Source: an uncultured Prevotella sp. (GTDB lineage Bacteria > Bacteroidota > Bacteroidia > Bacteroidales > Bacteroidaceae). Taken from it: a stretch of 12,315 nt of DNA. The notes beneath the pieces were generated by a model. It was not told where the DNA came from. It made no database searches and worked only from the letters and a program-made list of their open reading frames with translations. The position numbers and the translations under genes were made by a program. Of the stretch, positions 1 to 5,904 are shown in pieces (position 1 is the stretch's first letter; the number at the start of each line of letters is the position of its first letter). The stretch covers positions 1-12,315 of the forward strand of contig CAMTJK010000080.1 in the NCBI GenBank assembly GCA_947072805.1. The letters are read 5' to 3'.

Positions 1-389
1 TGAAATCGCAATGAGCTCACGTACGTAACGGTTTTTCGACCCGTCGAAGGCATAATTTGCCCCACTTTGATTAACAAATTTTTACACCTAGAATGCCGGA
101 TTTAAAAATGTTAAATTCGACCAAATATCTTTACAAATTAACTTTCATTAAGTGCAGTTACAAGCGCCAGTTTCTGTCGTCAGTCATCCACTGTGGTGTG
201 AATGTGTTTTTCCCAAAAATGAAATCAAAATACTTGCAGAAAAAAACTGCCATAAAAAATAATTCTGTAACTTTGTCCACTGTGATTATAGCTATTGTTC
301 TTGATATTAGAACACTATAAGGTCAAGACTGTGGTCGGCGGTCACTAGATTTACATGTATTTATAATTTGTAGAACTCACATTAAAATA
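1..389. other. Gene-free upstream region
   Basis: I see no convincing gene here. The one sizeable plus-strand frame (93-320) has a low-complexity, Lys/Ile/Asn-rich translation with no recognisable motif and reads like translated AT-rich DNA. A plus-strand frame ending at 26-28 and a minus-strand frame opening at 51-53 both touch the window edge, so the end or start of a neighbouring gene may lie in the first 50 bases, but 9-17 codons are too few to call. Small symmetric elements are visible: ACGTACGT at 19-26, TTCGAC-CC-GTCGAA at 35-48, and TGTTCT/AGAACA at 296-301 and 309-314. None has a T-tract that would make it a clear terminator. Confidence 0.6.
268..275 (+). promoter_or_regulatory. Possible -7 element (TAACTTTG) for the nitroreductase gene
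   Basis: TAACTTTG matches the Bacteroidota -7 consensus TAnnTTTG and would give a leader of roughly 105-110 nt before the nitroreductase start. No TTTG -33 element is present at the usual 19-20 bp spacing, so this is a weak call. It is the only match to the -7 pattern that I found in the first 389 bases. Confidence 0.3.
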
Positions 390-1046
390 ATGAACGACAT
401 GAAAACTTTTACAAAACTTTTCAGCATTGCCTGTATGGTGGCAATGATGGGCTGCTCGCAACAAAGCGAGGCACAACAGAAAACAGACGTGGCAACATCG
501 GAACAGAACGGTAATGTAGTGGTGGAGACAATCATGGCACGACGCAGCGTGCGCAAGTATGCCGACAAGCCGGTGGAACGCGAAAAACTAGAACTGCTCG
601 TGAAATGCGGCATAAACGCTCCCAACGGTATGAACAAACAGCCGTGGGAGGTGCGTGTAGTGGATAATGCGGAATTCATAAACGGCGTTACGGAAGTGTT
701 TAAAAAAGCACAGCCCAAAATGGCACAAGACCCTTCGTTCAAGAATATGTTCAGAAACGCTCCGGCTGTAATATTCATAGCATCGCCCAAAGACGGTTCC
801 GGACAAATAGACTGTGGACTGATGGGAGGCAACATCGTGGTGGCGGCACAGTCGATGGGACTGGGAACATGCTGTCTCGGCGGACCGATAAACTTCCTGA
901 ATACCAATGCCGATGCGGCTCCTTATCTGCAACGTCTCGAACTGCCGGAAGGATATAGACTGCTGTATGCCATTGCCGTGGGTTATCCAGATGAGGCTCC
1001 GCAAGCCAAGCCGCGCAACGAAGGCAAGGTGAAATTTGTGAAATAA
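390..1046 (+). CDS. Nitroreductase family protein with lipoprotein signal peptide
   Basis: An FMN-dependent NAD(P)H nitroreductase-fold oxidoreductase; the physiological substrate cannot be told. The core starts near residue 45 with the family hallmark ARRSVRKY (R51, R52, S53, R55 are the expected FMN-phosphate contacts), continues with NAPNGMNKQPWEV (76-88), the Gly-rich segment GLMGGNIVVAAQSMGLGT (143-160) and closes with AVGYPDE near 196-202. The 218-residue length is normal for the family plus an export signal. Residues 1-22 read as a signal peptide ending in a lipobox-like MMGC with Cys22, followed by a polar Ser/Gln linker, so the mature protein is probably lipid-anchored outside the cytoplasm, which is unusual for an FMN enzyme. 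Translation could begin at the in-frame ATG 399 (MKTFTKLF), a more typical signal peptide start; neither start has a clear ribosome site. It seems monocistronic. The family call is firm; localisation is inferred. Confidence 0.9.
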   Translation: MNDMKTFTKLFSIACMVAMMGCSQQSEAQQKTDVATSEQNGNVVVETIMARRSVRKYADKPVEREKLELLVKCGINAPNGMNKQPWEVRVVDNAEFINGVTEVFKKAQPKMAQDPSFKNMFRNAPAVIFIASPKDGSGQIDCGLMGGNIVVAAQSMGLGTCCLGGPINFLNTNADAAPYLQRLELPEGYRLLYAIAVGYPDEAPQAKPRNEGKVKFVK

Positions 1047-1080
1047 CGCTACACGTCAATCTTAAACCCAAATATAACGC

Positions 1081-1127
1081 AACCCACTCGGGTTAAAAAG
1101 ACTTAAAACAGGCGTGCCTTGACGCCT
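1081..1127. other. Two short hairpins between nitroreductase and NIF3 genes
   Basis: AACCC-ACTC-GGGTT (1081-1094) and AGGCGT-GCCTTG-ACGCCT (1110-1127) are perfect inverted repeats of 5 and 6 bp. Neither is followed by a T-tract, so they are weak candidates for ending nitroreductase transcription. The second lies where the -33 region of the next promoter would be, so it could instead be an operator. Confidence 0.3.
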
Positions 1128-1145
1128 TAAATGACTGGAATATTG

Positions 1146-1153
1146 TATCTTTG
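1146..1153 (+). promoter_or_regulatory. -7 promoter element TATCTTTG of the NIF3 operon
   Basis: TATCTTTG followed by CA is a textbook Bacteroidota -7 element (TAnnTTTG). It would start transcription near 1158-1162, leaving about 70 nt of leader before the GTG start. The -33 element is poor: the nearest candidate is CTTG at 1118-1121, 24 bp upstream instead of 19-20. Confidence 0.55.
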
Positions 1154-1176
1154 CACTTCAAGATAATAGAAAAAGT

Positions 1177-1202
1177 CCTCGACGGTCGTACGATTGTCGA
1201 GG
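1177..1202 (+). promoter_or_regulatory. Stable leader hairpin upstream of the NIF3 gene
   Basis: CCTCGACGGTC (1177-1187), loop GTAC, and GATTGTCGAGG (1192-1202) form an 11-bp stem. Two of the pairs are G-U wobbles on plus-strand RNA and become A-C mismatches on the opposite strand, so the fold favours a plus-strand transcript. It sits about 20 nt after the predicted transcription start and 27 nt before the GTG codon. It has no T-tract, so it is not an intrinsic terminator. It may affect RNA stability or translation, and it covers an alternative TTG codon at 1194. Confidence 0.5.
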
Positions 1203-1229
1203 CATCTACATGGAAAAAAGCTGAAAAGC

Positions 1230-2015
1230 GTGAAAATAAAGGAAGTGTTGAGCGCCCTTGAAAGATTCGCGCCTCTGCCTTTGCAGGAAGGATGGGACAA
1301 TGCCGGCTTGCAAATAGGATTGACAGAGACGGAAGTATCAGGGGCTTTATTGTGCCTTGACGTCAATGAGAAAATCATAGACGAGGCAATATCGAAGCAA
1401 TGCAATCTCGTTGTTTCACATCATCCACTGCTCTTCCGCGGACTGAAAACCATATCCGATGCCGACTATGTGCAGCGTACGGTGATGAAGGCCATAAAGA
1501 ACAATGTGGCTGTGGTGTCAATGCACACCAATATGGATAACGCAAGGGATGGAGTGAACTACAGGATGGCGGAAAAGCTGGGACTTGAAAACGTGGACTT
1601 CTTTGCACGGAAAACAGTGGACGGCGTGGAAGCCGGCAGCGGAGTGGTGGGAGAACTGCCCGAAGCGATGGCGGCAAACGACTTCATAGCACTGGTGAAA
1701 AGGACATTCGGAGTGGAATGTGCCATGTGCAACGAATTGCTGACACGCCCTATAAAGAAGGTGGCAATATGTGGCGGAGCAGGCGACTTCCTGCTCGGAC
1801 AGGCAGCGGAAACAGGTGCCGACGCCTTCATAACGGGAGAAATGCACTATCATGTGTACTTCGGAACAGAACAGAATATACAGATATGTGTAATAGGACA
1901 TTACCAGAGCGAACAGTATACATCGGAGATATTCAGAGACATAATGGCAAAGGAGTGTCCTAATATACGCCTGCATATAGCGGAAACAAACACAAATCCT
2001 ATTGTTTATCTGTAA
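1230..2015 (+). CDS. NIF3-family dinuclear metal centre protein
   Basis: A NIF3/YbgI-family protein of 261 residues; the family forms hexameric toroids with a two-metal site, and its reaction is not settled. All expected ligand motifs are visible: VSHHPLLFRG with H64-H65, MHTNMDNARDGVN with D103, and GHYQSEQYTSE with H224 and E228; the ITGEMHYH segment (201-208) is also typical. The length fits the short form without the central PII-like insertion. I chose GTG at 1230 because it gives MKIKEVLSALERFAP, the usual N-terminus of Bacteroidota homologues. An upstream TTG at 1194 would add 12 residues and would start inside the leader hairpin stem. There is no Shine-Dalgarno site. The zinc-ribbon gene begins 36 bp after the stop, a pairing I recall as common in Bacteroidota, so the two are probably cotranscribed and may work together. 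Confidence 0.92.
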   Translation: MKIKEVLSALERFAPLPLQEGWDNAGLQIGLTETEVSGALLCLDVNEKIIDEAISKQCNLVVSHHPLLFRGLKTISDADYVQRTVMKAIKNNVAVVSMHTNMDNARDGVNYRMAEKLGLENVDFFARKTVDGVEAGSGVVGELPEAMAANDFIALVKRTFGVECAMCNELLTRPIKKVAICGGAGDFLLGQAAETGADAFITGEMHYHVYFGTEQNIQICVIGHYQSEQYTSEIFRDIMAKECPNIRLHIAETNTNPIVYL

Positions 2016-2051
2016 AGAAAATAATCAGAAACCAAATAAAAACAAAAGAAA

Positions 2052-2897
2052 ATGGCAAAAAAAGAAGTTACAGACTTGTCGGTAGAGGATAAACTGAACG
2101 CCCTCTACCAGTTGCAGACGGCTTTGTCGGCAATAGATGAGAAACGGGCACTGCGCGGTGAACTGCCGCTCGAGGTGCAAGACCTTGAAGACGAAATAGC
2201 CGGACTCTCTACACGTATAGAAAAAATACAGAACGACATTAACGAATTCCGTCAGGCTGTAAGTCAGAAAAAAGCCGAAATAAATGAAGCACAGACAAGT
2301 GTGGAACGCTACAAGGCACAGCTCAACGACGTGAAAAACAACCGCGAATATGACACTCTGAGCAAGGAAATAGAGTTCCAGACGCTGGAAATAGAACTCT
2401 GCAACAAAAAGATAAAGGAGGCTCTTGTGCGCATAGAGGACAAGGAAAAAGAACTCCAGGTAAGCGAAGAGGCTATAAAGAACCGCAAAAACGACCTCGA
2501 CCTGAAGAAGAGCGAGCTCGACGAGATAATGGATGAGACAAGAGCGGAAGAGGAAAGACTCAAACAGAAGGTGCACGAGCTGGAAGCAAAGATAGAACCG
2601 CGCTTGCTGATGTCGTTCAAACGCATACGCAAAAGCGCACGCAACGGTCTCGGAATTGTTTACGTGCAGCGTGACGCCTGCGGAGGATGCTTCAATAAAA
2701 TACCGCCACAGCGACAGCTGGATATCAAAATGCACAAGAAAATCATCGTTTGTGAGTATTGCGGACGCATTCTCATTGATCCGGAACTGGCAGGCGTGAA
2801 GACGGAAAAGGCTGTTGTCGCCGACGAGAAGAAACCGCGCAAGCGCGCAATACGCAAAACATCTAAAAAGGATGAGGAAGAAGAGGAATTGGGTTAA
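2052..2897 (+). CDS. Coiled-coil C4-type zinc ribbon protein (DUF164 / zf-RING_7 family)
   Basis: A 281-residue protein with a long N-terminal antiparallel coiled coil (about residues 10-190, rich in Glu, Lys, Leu, Ile and Arg with heptad spacing) followed by a C4 zinc ribbon. The zinc ligands are C210 and C213 (ACGGC) and C234 and C237 (CEYCGR). Between them lies the family signature NKIPPQRQLDI. A basic, Lys/Arg-rich tail (about 255-275) ends in a run of acidic residues. Relatives have been linked to nucleic-acid binding or secretion helper roles, but no activity is established for this branch. It is the downstream member of the NIF3 operon and is followed directly by a strong terminator. 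The family call is firm; function is unknown. Confidence 0.9.
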   Translation: MAKKEVTDLSVEDKLNALYQLQTALSAIDEKRALRGELPLEVQDLEDEIAGLSTRIEKIQNDINEFRQAVSQKKAEINEAQTSVERYKAQLNDVKNNREYDTLSKEIEFQTLEIELCNKKIKEALVRIEDKEKELQVSEEAIKNRKNDLDLKKSELDEIMDETRAEEERLKQKVHELEAKIEPRLLMSFKRIRKSARNGLGIVYVQRDACGGCFNKIPPQRQLDIKMHKKIIVCEYCGRILIDPELAGVKTEKAVVADEKKPRKRAIRKTSKKDEEEEELG

Positions 2898-2917
2898 TTA
2901 CCAGGAATAATAATAAC

Positions 2918-2968
2918 AAGAAATCGGTTCACTGCGCTCATTGTATTGGTGAACCGATTTCTTTTTTT
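2918..2968 (+). terminator. Strong intrinsic terminator after the zinc-ribbon gene
   Basis: Perfect 15-bp arms at 2918-2932 and 2949-2963 (AAGAAATCGGTTCAC and its complement) enclose a 16-nt loop and run into seven T residues (2962-2968). It lies 20 bp after the zinc-ribbon stop and 27 bp from the stop of the converging minus-strand gene. The hairpin could also stop minus-strand transcription, but the T-tract in that direction is broken. Confidence 0.92.
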
Positions 2969-2994
2969 GCATGAATTTCTAAAGGAAAAGACGC

Positions 2995-3444
2995 TTACAA
3001 TAGGTCGTAACGGGGTATTTCCTCAAGAAAAACATATCTGTTGTTAATATAATCCATGCGGCAACAATAATGCTGAAGTCCATTGCTTACTACAAGATAG
3101 TCCACGTGGAGAAGCATATTGTAAACGGAAATCTGGTCGAACACACGCTGCTGCAACTGTATGGTAGGGGCTTTATACTCTATGATCATGCGCGGTTGCA
3201 GCTTGTTGTCGTATAAAACGCTGTCGCAACGCAGGCGTTTGCTTCCACATTTCAATTCTACCTCATTGGCGAGCCATGCTTTGGGATAACCAAGGTGGTC
3301 TGTAAGATAGTGAATGAAATGCTGTCTTACCCATTCCTCGGGTGTCAATGCCACGTATTTCCTGCGTAATATGTCGAAAATGCTGTGATGGCCGTTATCT
3401 TCACGCACACGGACGGCATATTGAGGAAGATTTAGTTGATACAT
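2995..3444 (-). CDS. Stand-alone HsdR N-terminal (PD-(D/E)XK) domain protein
   Basis: A 149-residue protein resembling the N-terminal nuclease domain of type I restriction enzyme R subunits (HSDR_N_2 family). Visible core: EVELKCGSKRLRCDSVLY with D74, then MIIEYKAP giving E89-x-K91, and FDQISVYN with Q104; together these make a D...ExK-Q site typical of this nuclease family. It is preceded by an EEWVRQHFIHYL helix (36-47). There is no helicase domain and no hsdM or hsdS gene beside it, so it is not a complete restriction system. I chose the ATG at 3444 (MYQLNLPQYAV); an upstream ATG at 3555 would add 37 residues of poor coding character. I recall similar genes beside holA in other Bacteroidota, which points to a conserved core-genome role, perhaps in DNA repair, rather than defence. 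Substrate unknown. Confidence 0.85.
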   Translation of the reverse strand: MYQLNLPQYAVRVREDNGHHSIFDILRRKYVALTPEEWVRQHFIHYLTDHLGYPKAWLANEVELKCGSKRLRCDSVLYDNKLQPRMIIEYKAPTIQLQQRVFDQISVYNMLLHVDYLVVSNGLQHYCCRMDYINNRYVFLEEIPRYDLL

Positions 3445-3490
3445 ATATATATAATAGGTGGTGAGTAAAACCGAAATAAAGGTATTTAAT

Positions 3491-3521
3491 TTTGTATTAA
3501 TTCTGATTTGAAGTATCTTTG
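3491..3521 (+). promoter_or_regulatory. Consensus promoter for holA (TTTG-N19-TATCTTTG)
   Basis: TTTG at 3491-3494 and TATCTTTG at 3514-3521 are separated by 19 bp, an exact match to the Bacteroidota housekeeping promoter. Transcription should start near 3526-3529, giving a leader of about 100 nt before holA. It is the best promoter match in the window. Confidence 0.8.
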
Positions 3522-3598
3522 CATAAGATAAACTGCATCTCGGCATAACACTCAAGCAAGCTTGGTGATTCTGCTCTCGATTTGCGTTATCTGTATTG

Positions 3599-3629
3599 CA
3601 AAAGTAATAAATAATGCATTAAAAACGAA
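3599..3629 (-). promoter_or_regulatory. Probable minus-strand promoter for the HsdR-N gene
   Basis: On the minus strand TACTTTTG (3606-3599) matches the -7 element, and TTCG (3629-3626), one base from TTTG, lies 19 bp upstream. A start near 3592 would give the nuclease gene a leader of about 145 nt. The -33 end abuts the holA start codon, and the transcript would overlap the holA leader in antisense. Confidence 0.5.
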
Positions 3630-4655
3630 ATGGCAGACACTAAAACTGTAACATTCAGCAGTATAATGACTGATTTGAAGGCGCGGAAATTCGCACCGGT
3701 ATATTATCTGATGGGAGAAGAGTCGTATTATATAGACAAAATCTCTGATTATATTGCCGATAATGTGTTAAGTGCCGAAGAAAAAGACTTCAATCAGACA
3801 GTGTTGTTCGGCTCTGATGTGTCGGCAGCACAGATTGTCGATGCAGCAAAACGCTATCCGATGATGTCGGAATACCAAGTCCTGATAGTGAAGGAAGCAC
3901 AAAATCTGCGCAATACAGAACCTATAGATCTGTATTTGGCAAAGCCGCTGAAGTCTACAATACTCGTATTCTGCCATAAGAACGGTGTTCTTGACAGACG
4001 GAAGAAACTTGCCGGAATAGTGGAAAGGACAGGAGTGCTCTTTGAAAGCAAGAAATTGAAGGAAAGAGACCTGCCGCAGTTTATAGAAAACTACCTAAAG
4101 CAGAAAGGCGCAAGCATTGACGCAAAGTCGCAACAGATCATAGCAGACTCGATTGGGGCAGACCTTAACCGGCTCGTGGGCGAACTCGACAAATTGCTTA
4201 TAGCTCTTCCTGAGAATGATAAAAGGGTGACACCGCTGGTCGTGGAACAGCAAATAGGAGTGAGCAAGGATTTTAATGCCTTTGAACTTAGGGATGCCGT
4301 TGTGAACAGAAATGTCTTCAAGGCGAATCAGATTGTGAAATATTTTGACGAGAATCCAAAAGCCGGAAGCCTATATAGTTTTCTCCCGATGCTCTTCAAT
4401 TATTTCCAAAATCTTATGATTGCATATTATTGTCCTCAAAAGAACAATCCGGATGCTCTTGCAAAGTGGCTCGATCTGCGTGCGGTATGGGCTGTCAAGG
4501 AGTATAATGTAGGTATGCGCAATTATACCGGAGTGAAAGTTATGCACATCATTTCCAAAATTAGAGAAATTGATGCCAAAAGTAAGGGTATAAATAACCC
4601 AAATACAGCCCCAGGGGAGCTGATGAAGGAGCTTATTTTTTTCATTTTTCACTGA
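3630..4655 (+). CDS. holA: DNA polymerase III subunit delta
   Basis: The delta subunit of the clamp loader, which opens the beta clamp during its loading at replication forks. At 341 residues it has normal length for HolA. The N-terminal domain begins with FAPVYYLMGEESYYIDKI (about 17-34), the family's opening strand and pseudo-P-loop region, which lacks a Walker A motif as expected because delta does not hydrolyse ATP. The NRLVGELDKLLIAL segment (about 184-197) and VSKDFNAFELRDAVVNRN (about 211-228) mark the linker to the C-terminal collar domain, which contains SLYSFLPMLFNYFQNLM. The ATG at 3630 is the only sensible start. It is read from the promoter at 3491-3521 and closed by the terminator at 4694-4718, so it is probably monocistronic. 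Confidence 0.93.
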   Translation: MADTKTVTFSSIMTDLKARKFAPVYYLMGEESYYIDKISDYIADNVLSAEEKDFNQTVLFGSDVSAAQIVDAAKRYPMMSEYQVLIVKEAQNLRNTEPIDLYLAKPLKSTILVFCHKNGVLDRRKKLAGIVERTGVLFESKKLKERDLPQFIENYLKQKGASIDAKSQQIIADSIGADLNRLVGELDKLLIALPENDKRVTPLVVEQQIGVSKDFNAFELRDAVVNRNVFKANQIVKYFDENPKAGSLYSFLPMLFNYFQNLMIAYYCPQKNNPDALAKWLDLRAVWAVKEYNVGMRNYTGVKVMHIISKIREIDAKSKGINNPNTAPGELMKELIFFIFH

Positions 4656-4693
4656 AAAGAATAGTTTTTTTACCCCGTTTTTTTTCTAAAATG

Positions 4694-4718
4694 AGCGTTC
4701 TTCGGAACGCTTTTTTTT
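4694..4718 (+). terminator. Intrinsic terminator after holA
   Basis: AGCGTTC-TTCG-GAACGCT (4694-4711) is a 7-bp hairpin capped by a stable TTCG tetraloop and followed by eight T residues (4711-4718). It lies about 40 bp after the holA stop. Confidence 0.93.
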
Positions 4719-4835
4719 GAGCTAATTCCGATAGAAATCAGGCACTTCAATCATTTTATACCCCTCAAAACTCGCGAATTTTCAACTTTTCGAACCGTCG
4801 TTCAGAATTCTTTAGTTATGCCGATTTTTCGTGAT

Positions 4836-4867
4836 TTTGCGCCCTTTAAATTCACATTTTACTTTTG
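4836..4867 (+). promoter_or_regulatory. Near-consensus promoter inside the gene-free region
   Basis: TTTG at 4836-4839 and TACTTTTG at 4860-4867 are 20 bp apart, within the normal range for Bacteroidota promoters. Transcription would begin near 4872-4876. The nearest downstream gene starts more than 550 bp away, but the nested inverted repeat begins at 4879, so the promoter points straight into that structure. Confidence 0.5.
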
Positions 4868-4878
4868 TTTACATTTCA

Positions 4879-5003
4879 TATTGTAGATTTAAAAACATAA
4901 ATAAAAAGCAATACGATCGGTATTTTTACATTTACAACAACGAATTTACATTTTAAATACACAGAGAATACATTGTAAAATGTAAATATTTAAATCTAAA
5001 ATA
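4879..5003. repeat. Nested inverted repeat; candidate structured RNA or operator
   Basis: Outer arms 4879-4893 and 4989-5003 are complementary over 15 positions with one mismatch (core TAGATTTAAA / TTTAAATCTA). Inner arms 4944-4955 and 4976-4987 are a perfect 12-bp pair (ATTTACATTTTA and its complement) with a 20-nt loop. The right-hand arms are separated by only one base, while 50 nt separate the left-hand arms, so the fold would be a long closed element with one large asymmetric loop. It begins just after the promoter at 4836-4867. No T-tract follows 5003. It could equally serve as DNA-level operator sites for a dimeric regulator. Confidence 0.5.
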
Positions 5004-5349
5004 CATGATTTCAAAATGCGAATTGATAATTATTCAACATTTATTTCAACGCATAAATACTTATATATCAGTCTATTAAGCCGTAAATGCAACGTAAAAA
5101 TGGAAGCAAAAGCCTTTTTTACGCTCCAAAATCGTCCAACAACGGTATTATTTCAATAATATATATATAAATACTTGATTAAAACCCAAATAGTTAAGAA
5201 TTATCCTTTAATTAAAGATTTGCCCGATTTTTGATGTATAAATTTGTATTTATAAATCTAAAGCGACAGTTTGGTAAAATCACCACTTGTAGTTTGTAAA
5301 TTCTAAAGTATAAATCAATAATTGCTAAAATAAAATTTGATATACATTT

Positions 5350-5381
5350 GTTGTCTAATCAAAATTTTAGTTTTACCTTTG
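5350..5381 (+). promoter_or_regulatory. Promoter of the HTH regulator gene
   Basis: TACCTTTG (5374-5381) matches the -7 element, and GTTG (5350-5353) stands 20 bp upstream as a three-of-four -33 match. The start would fall near 5386-5390, leaving about 45 nt of leader. A second -7 match, TACATTTG (5343-5350), lies 31 bp upstream with ATTG (5321-5324) at 18 bp, so tandem promoters are possible. Confidence 0.55.
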
Positions 5382-5433
5382 TAAATCGAATGCAAACGCG
5401 GTTAAAAACCGGTAATATGACAATATCATCGTT

Positions 5434-5904
5434 ATGAAAGATAGAATTAAAGAGATAATGGACTCGTTGCATATGACGCAACAGGTATTCGCACAGTTTA
5501 TCGATTTGTCGCCTGCTTCTTTAAGTAGCATCTTCAATGGACGCACCCGTCCTACCCTGAACATTGTCGAGGCGATCAAGAAGAAGTTACCGACAATAAA
5601 CACTGATTGGCTCATGTTCGGAAACGGAACCATGTATACGTCTACGGATGCCGGTTTTCCAAACGATGCTTCTGGTCAGATTGAAGTACAGGAGCCATCT
5701 CTTGATTTCGACTCCGTTGATATCTCTACCCCACAGGAGAGCCATCCCGCTATGCAATTCCATAATGGTGTAAGAAGCACACGGTTGGAAATGCAATCAG
5801 AAAATGTGAAAACGATTGACAAGCCACAGCGTAAGATTACTGAAATTCGGGTTTATTTTGACGATCTTACCTATGAAACCTTTGTGCCATCTAAAGGCAA
5901 GTAG
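5434..5904 (+). CDS. Helix-turn-helix (HTH_3/XRE-like) transcriptional regulator
   Basis: A 156-residue DNA-binding protein. The N-terminal domain (about 2-62) is an HTH of the Cro/C1 type: MTQQVFAQFI (14-23) forms the first helix of the motif, SPASLSSIFNGRTRP (26-40) the recognition helix and following turn, then a further helix, TLNIVEAIKKKLP, ending at TDWLMFGNG. A polar linker of about 65 residues follows, with no LexA-type peptidase motif. The last 20 or so residues (ITEIRVYFDDLTYETF, 136-150) look like a short beta hairpin of a kind I recall at the C-terminus of Bacteroidota HTH proteins. Targets are unknown. The long upstream region with repeated TTTACA words suggests autoregulation, but that is inference. 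No phage or toxin genes accompany it, so it seems a resident chromosomal regulator. Confidence 0.85.
   Translation: MKDRIKEIMDSLHMTQQVFAQFIDLSPASLSSIFNGRTRPTLNIVEAIKKKLPTINTDWLMFGNGTMYTSTDAGFPNDASGQIEVQEPSLDFDSVDISTPQESHPAMQFHNGVRSTRLEMQSENVKTIDKPQRKITEIRVYFDDLTYETFVPSKGK

Larger units (their letters stand above)
4719..5433. other. Long AT-rich gene-free region upstream of the HTH gene
   Basis: About 715 bp with no open frame of coding character on either strand. It is markedly richer in A and T than the flanking genes. It holds several matches to the -7 motif TAnnTTTG on the plus strand (4860-4867, 5239-5246, 5343-5350, 5374-5381), a nested inverted repeat (4879-5003), a cluster of TTTACA/TGTAAA words (4868-4986), a perfect palindrome CTTTAATTAAAG (5206-5217) and a short AT-alternating run near 5158-5168. 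A word resembling TAAATCTAAA recurs at 4991-5000, 5253-5262 and, with one inserted base, about 5297-5307. The most likely reading is a regulatory region or leader for the regulator gene, possibly including a small RNA gene. Confidence 0.7.

Noticed and set aside
93..320. Plus-strand open frame of 75 codons
   Set aside because: Translation is rich in Lys, Ile, Asn and Ser with no motif, no plausible ribosome site or promoter at the right distance, and looks like random AT-rich sequence.
377..907. Minus-strand frame of 176 codons opposite the nitroreductase gene
   Set aside because: It is the mirror of a well-supported gene; the predicted protein is Cys/Ser/Pro-rich without domain features.
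2025..2735. Minus-strand frame of 236 codons opposite the zinc-ribbon gene
   Set aside because: Its Leu/Phe/Tyr-rich, membrane-like composition is an artefact of reading the complement of Glu/Lys-rich coiled-coil codons.
2995..3444. Remnant of a complete type I restriction-modification system
   Set aside because: The frame is intact, ends cleanly, and is flanked closely by core genes with no fragments of hsdM, hsdS or the helicase part of hsdR.
4868..4986. CRISPR array or plasmid-type iterons
   Set aside because: The repeated words are only 6 bp, irregularly spaced and in both orientations, with no Cas or replication initiator gene nearby.
4719..5433. Chromosomal replication origin next to holA
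   Set aside because: The region is AT-rich with repeats, but I find no DnaA boxes (TTATCCACA or close variants); TTATTCAACA at about 5030 does not fit the spacing.
5434..5904. Prophage repressor
   Set aside because: The N-terminal HTH resembles phage repressors, but there is no peptidase domain, no divergent cro-like gene, no integrase and no attachment repeats in the window.
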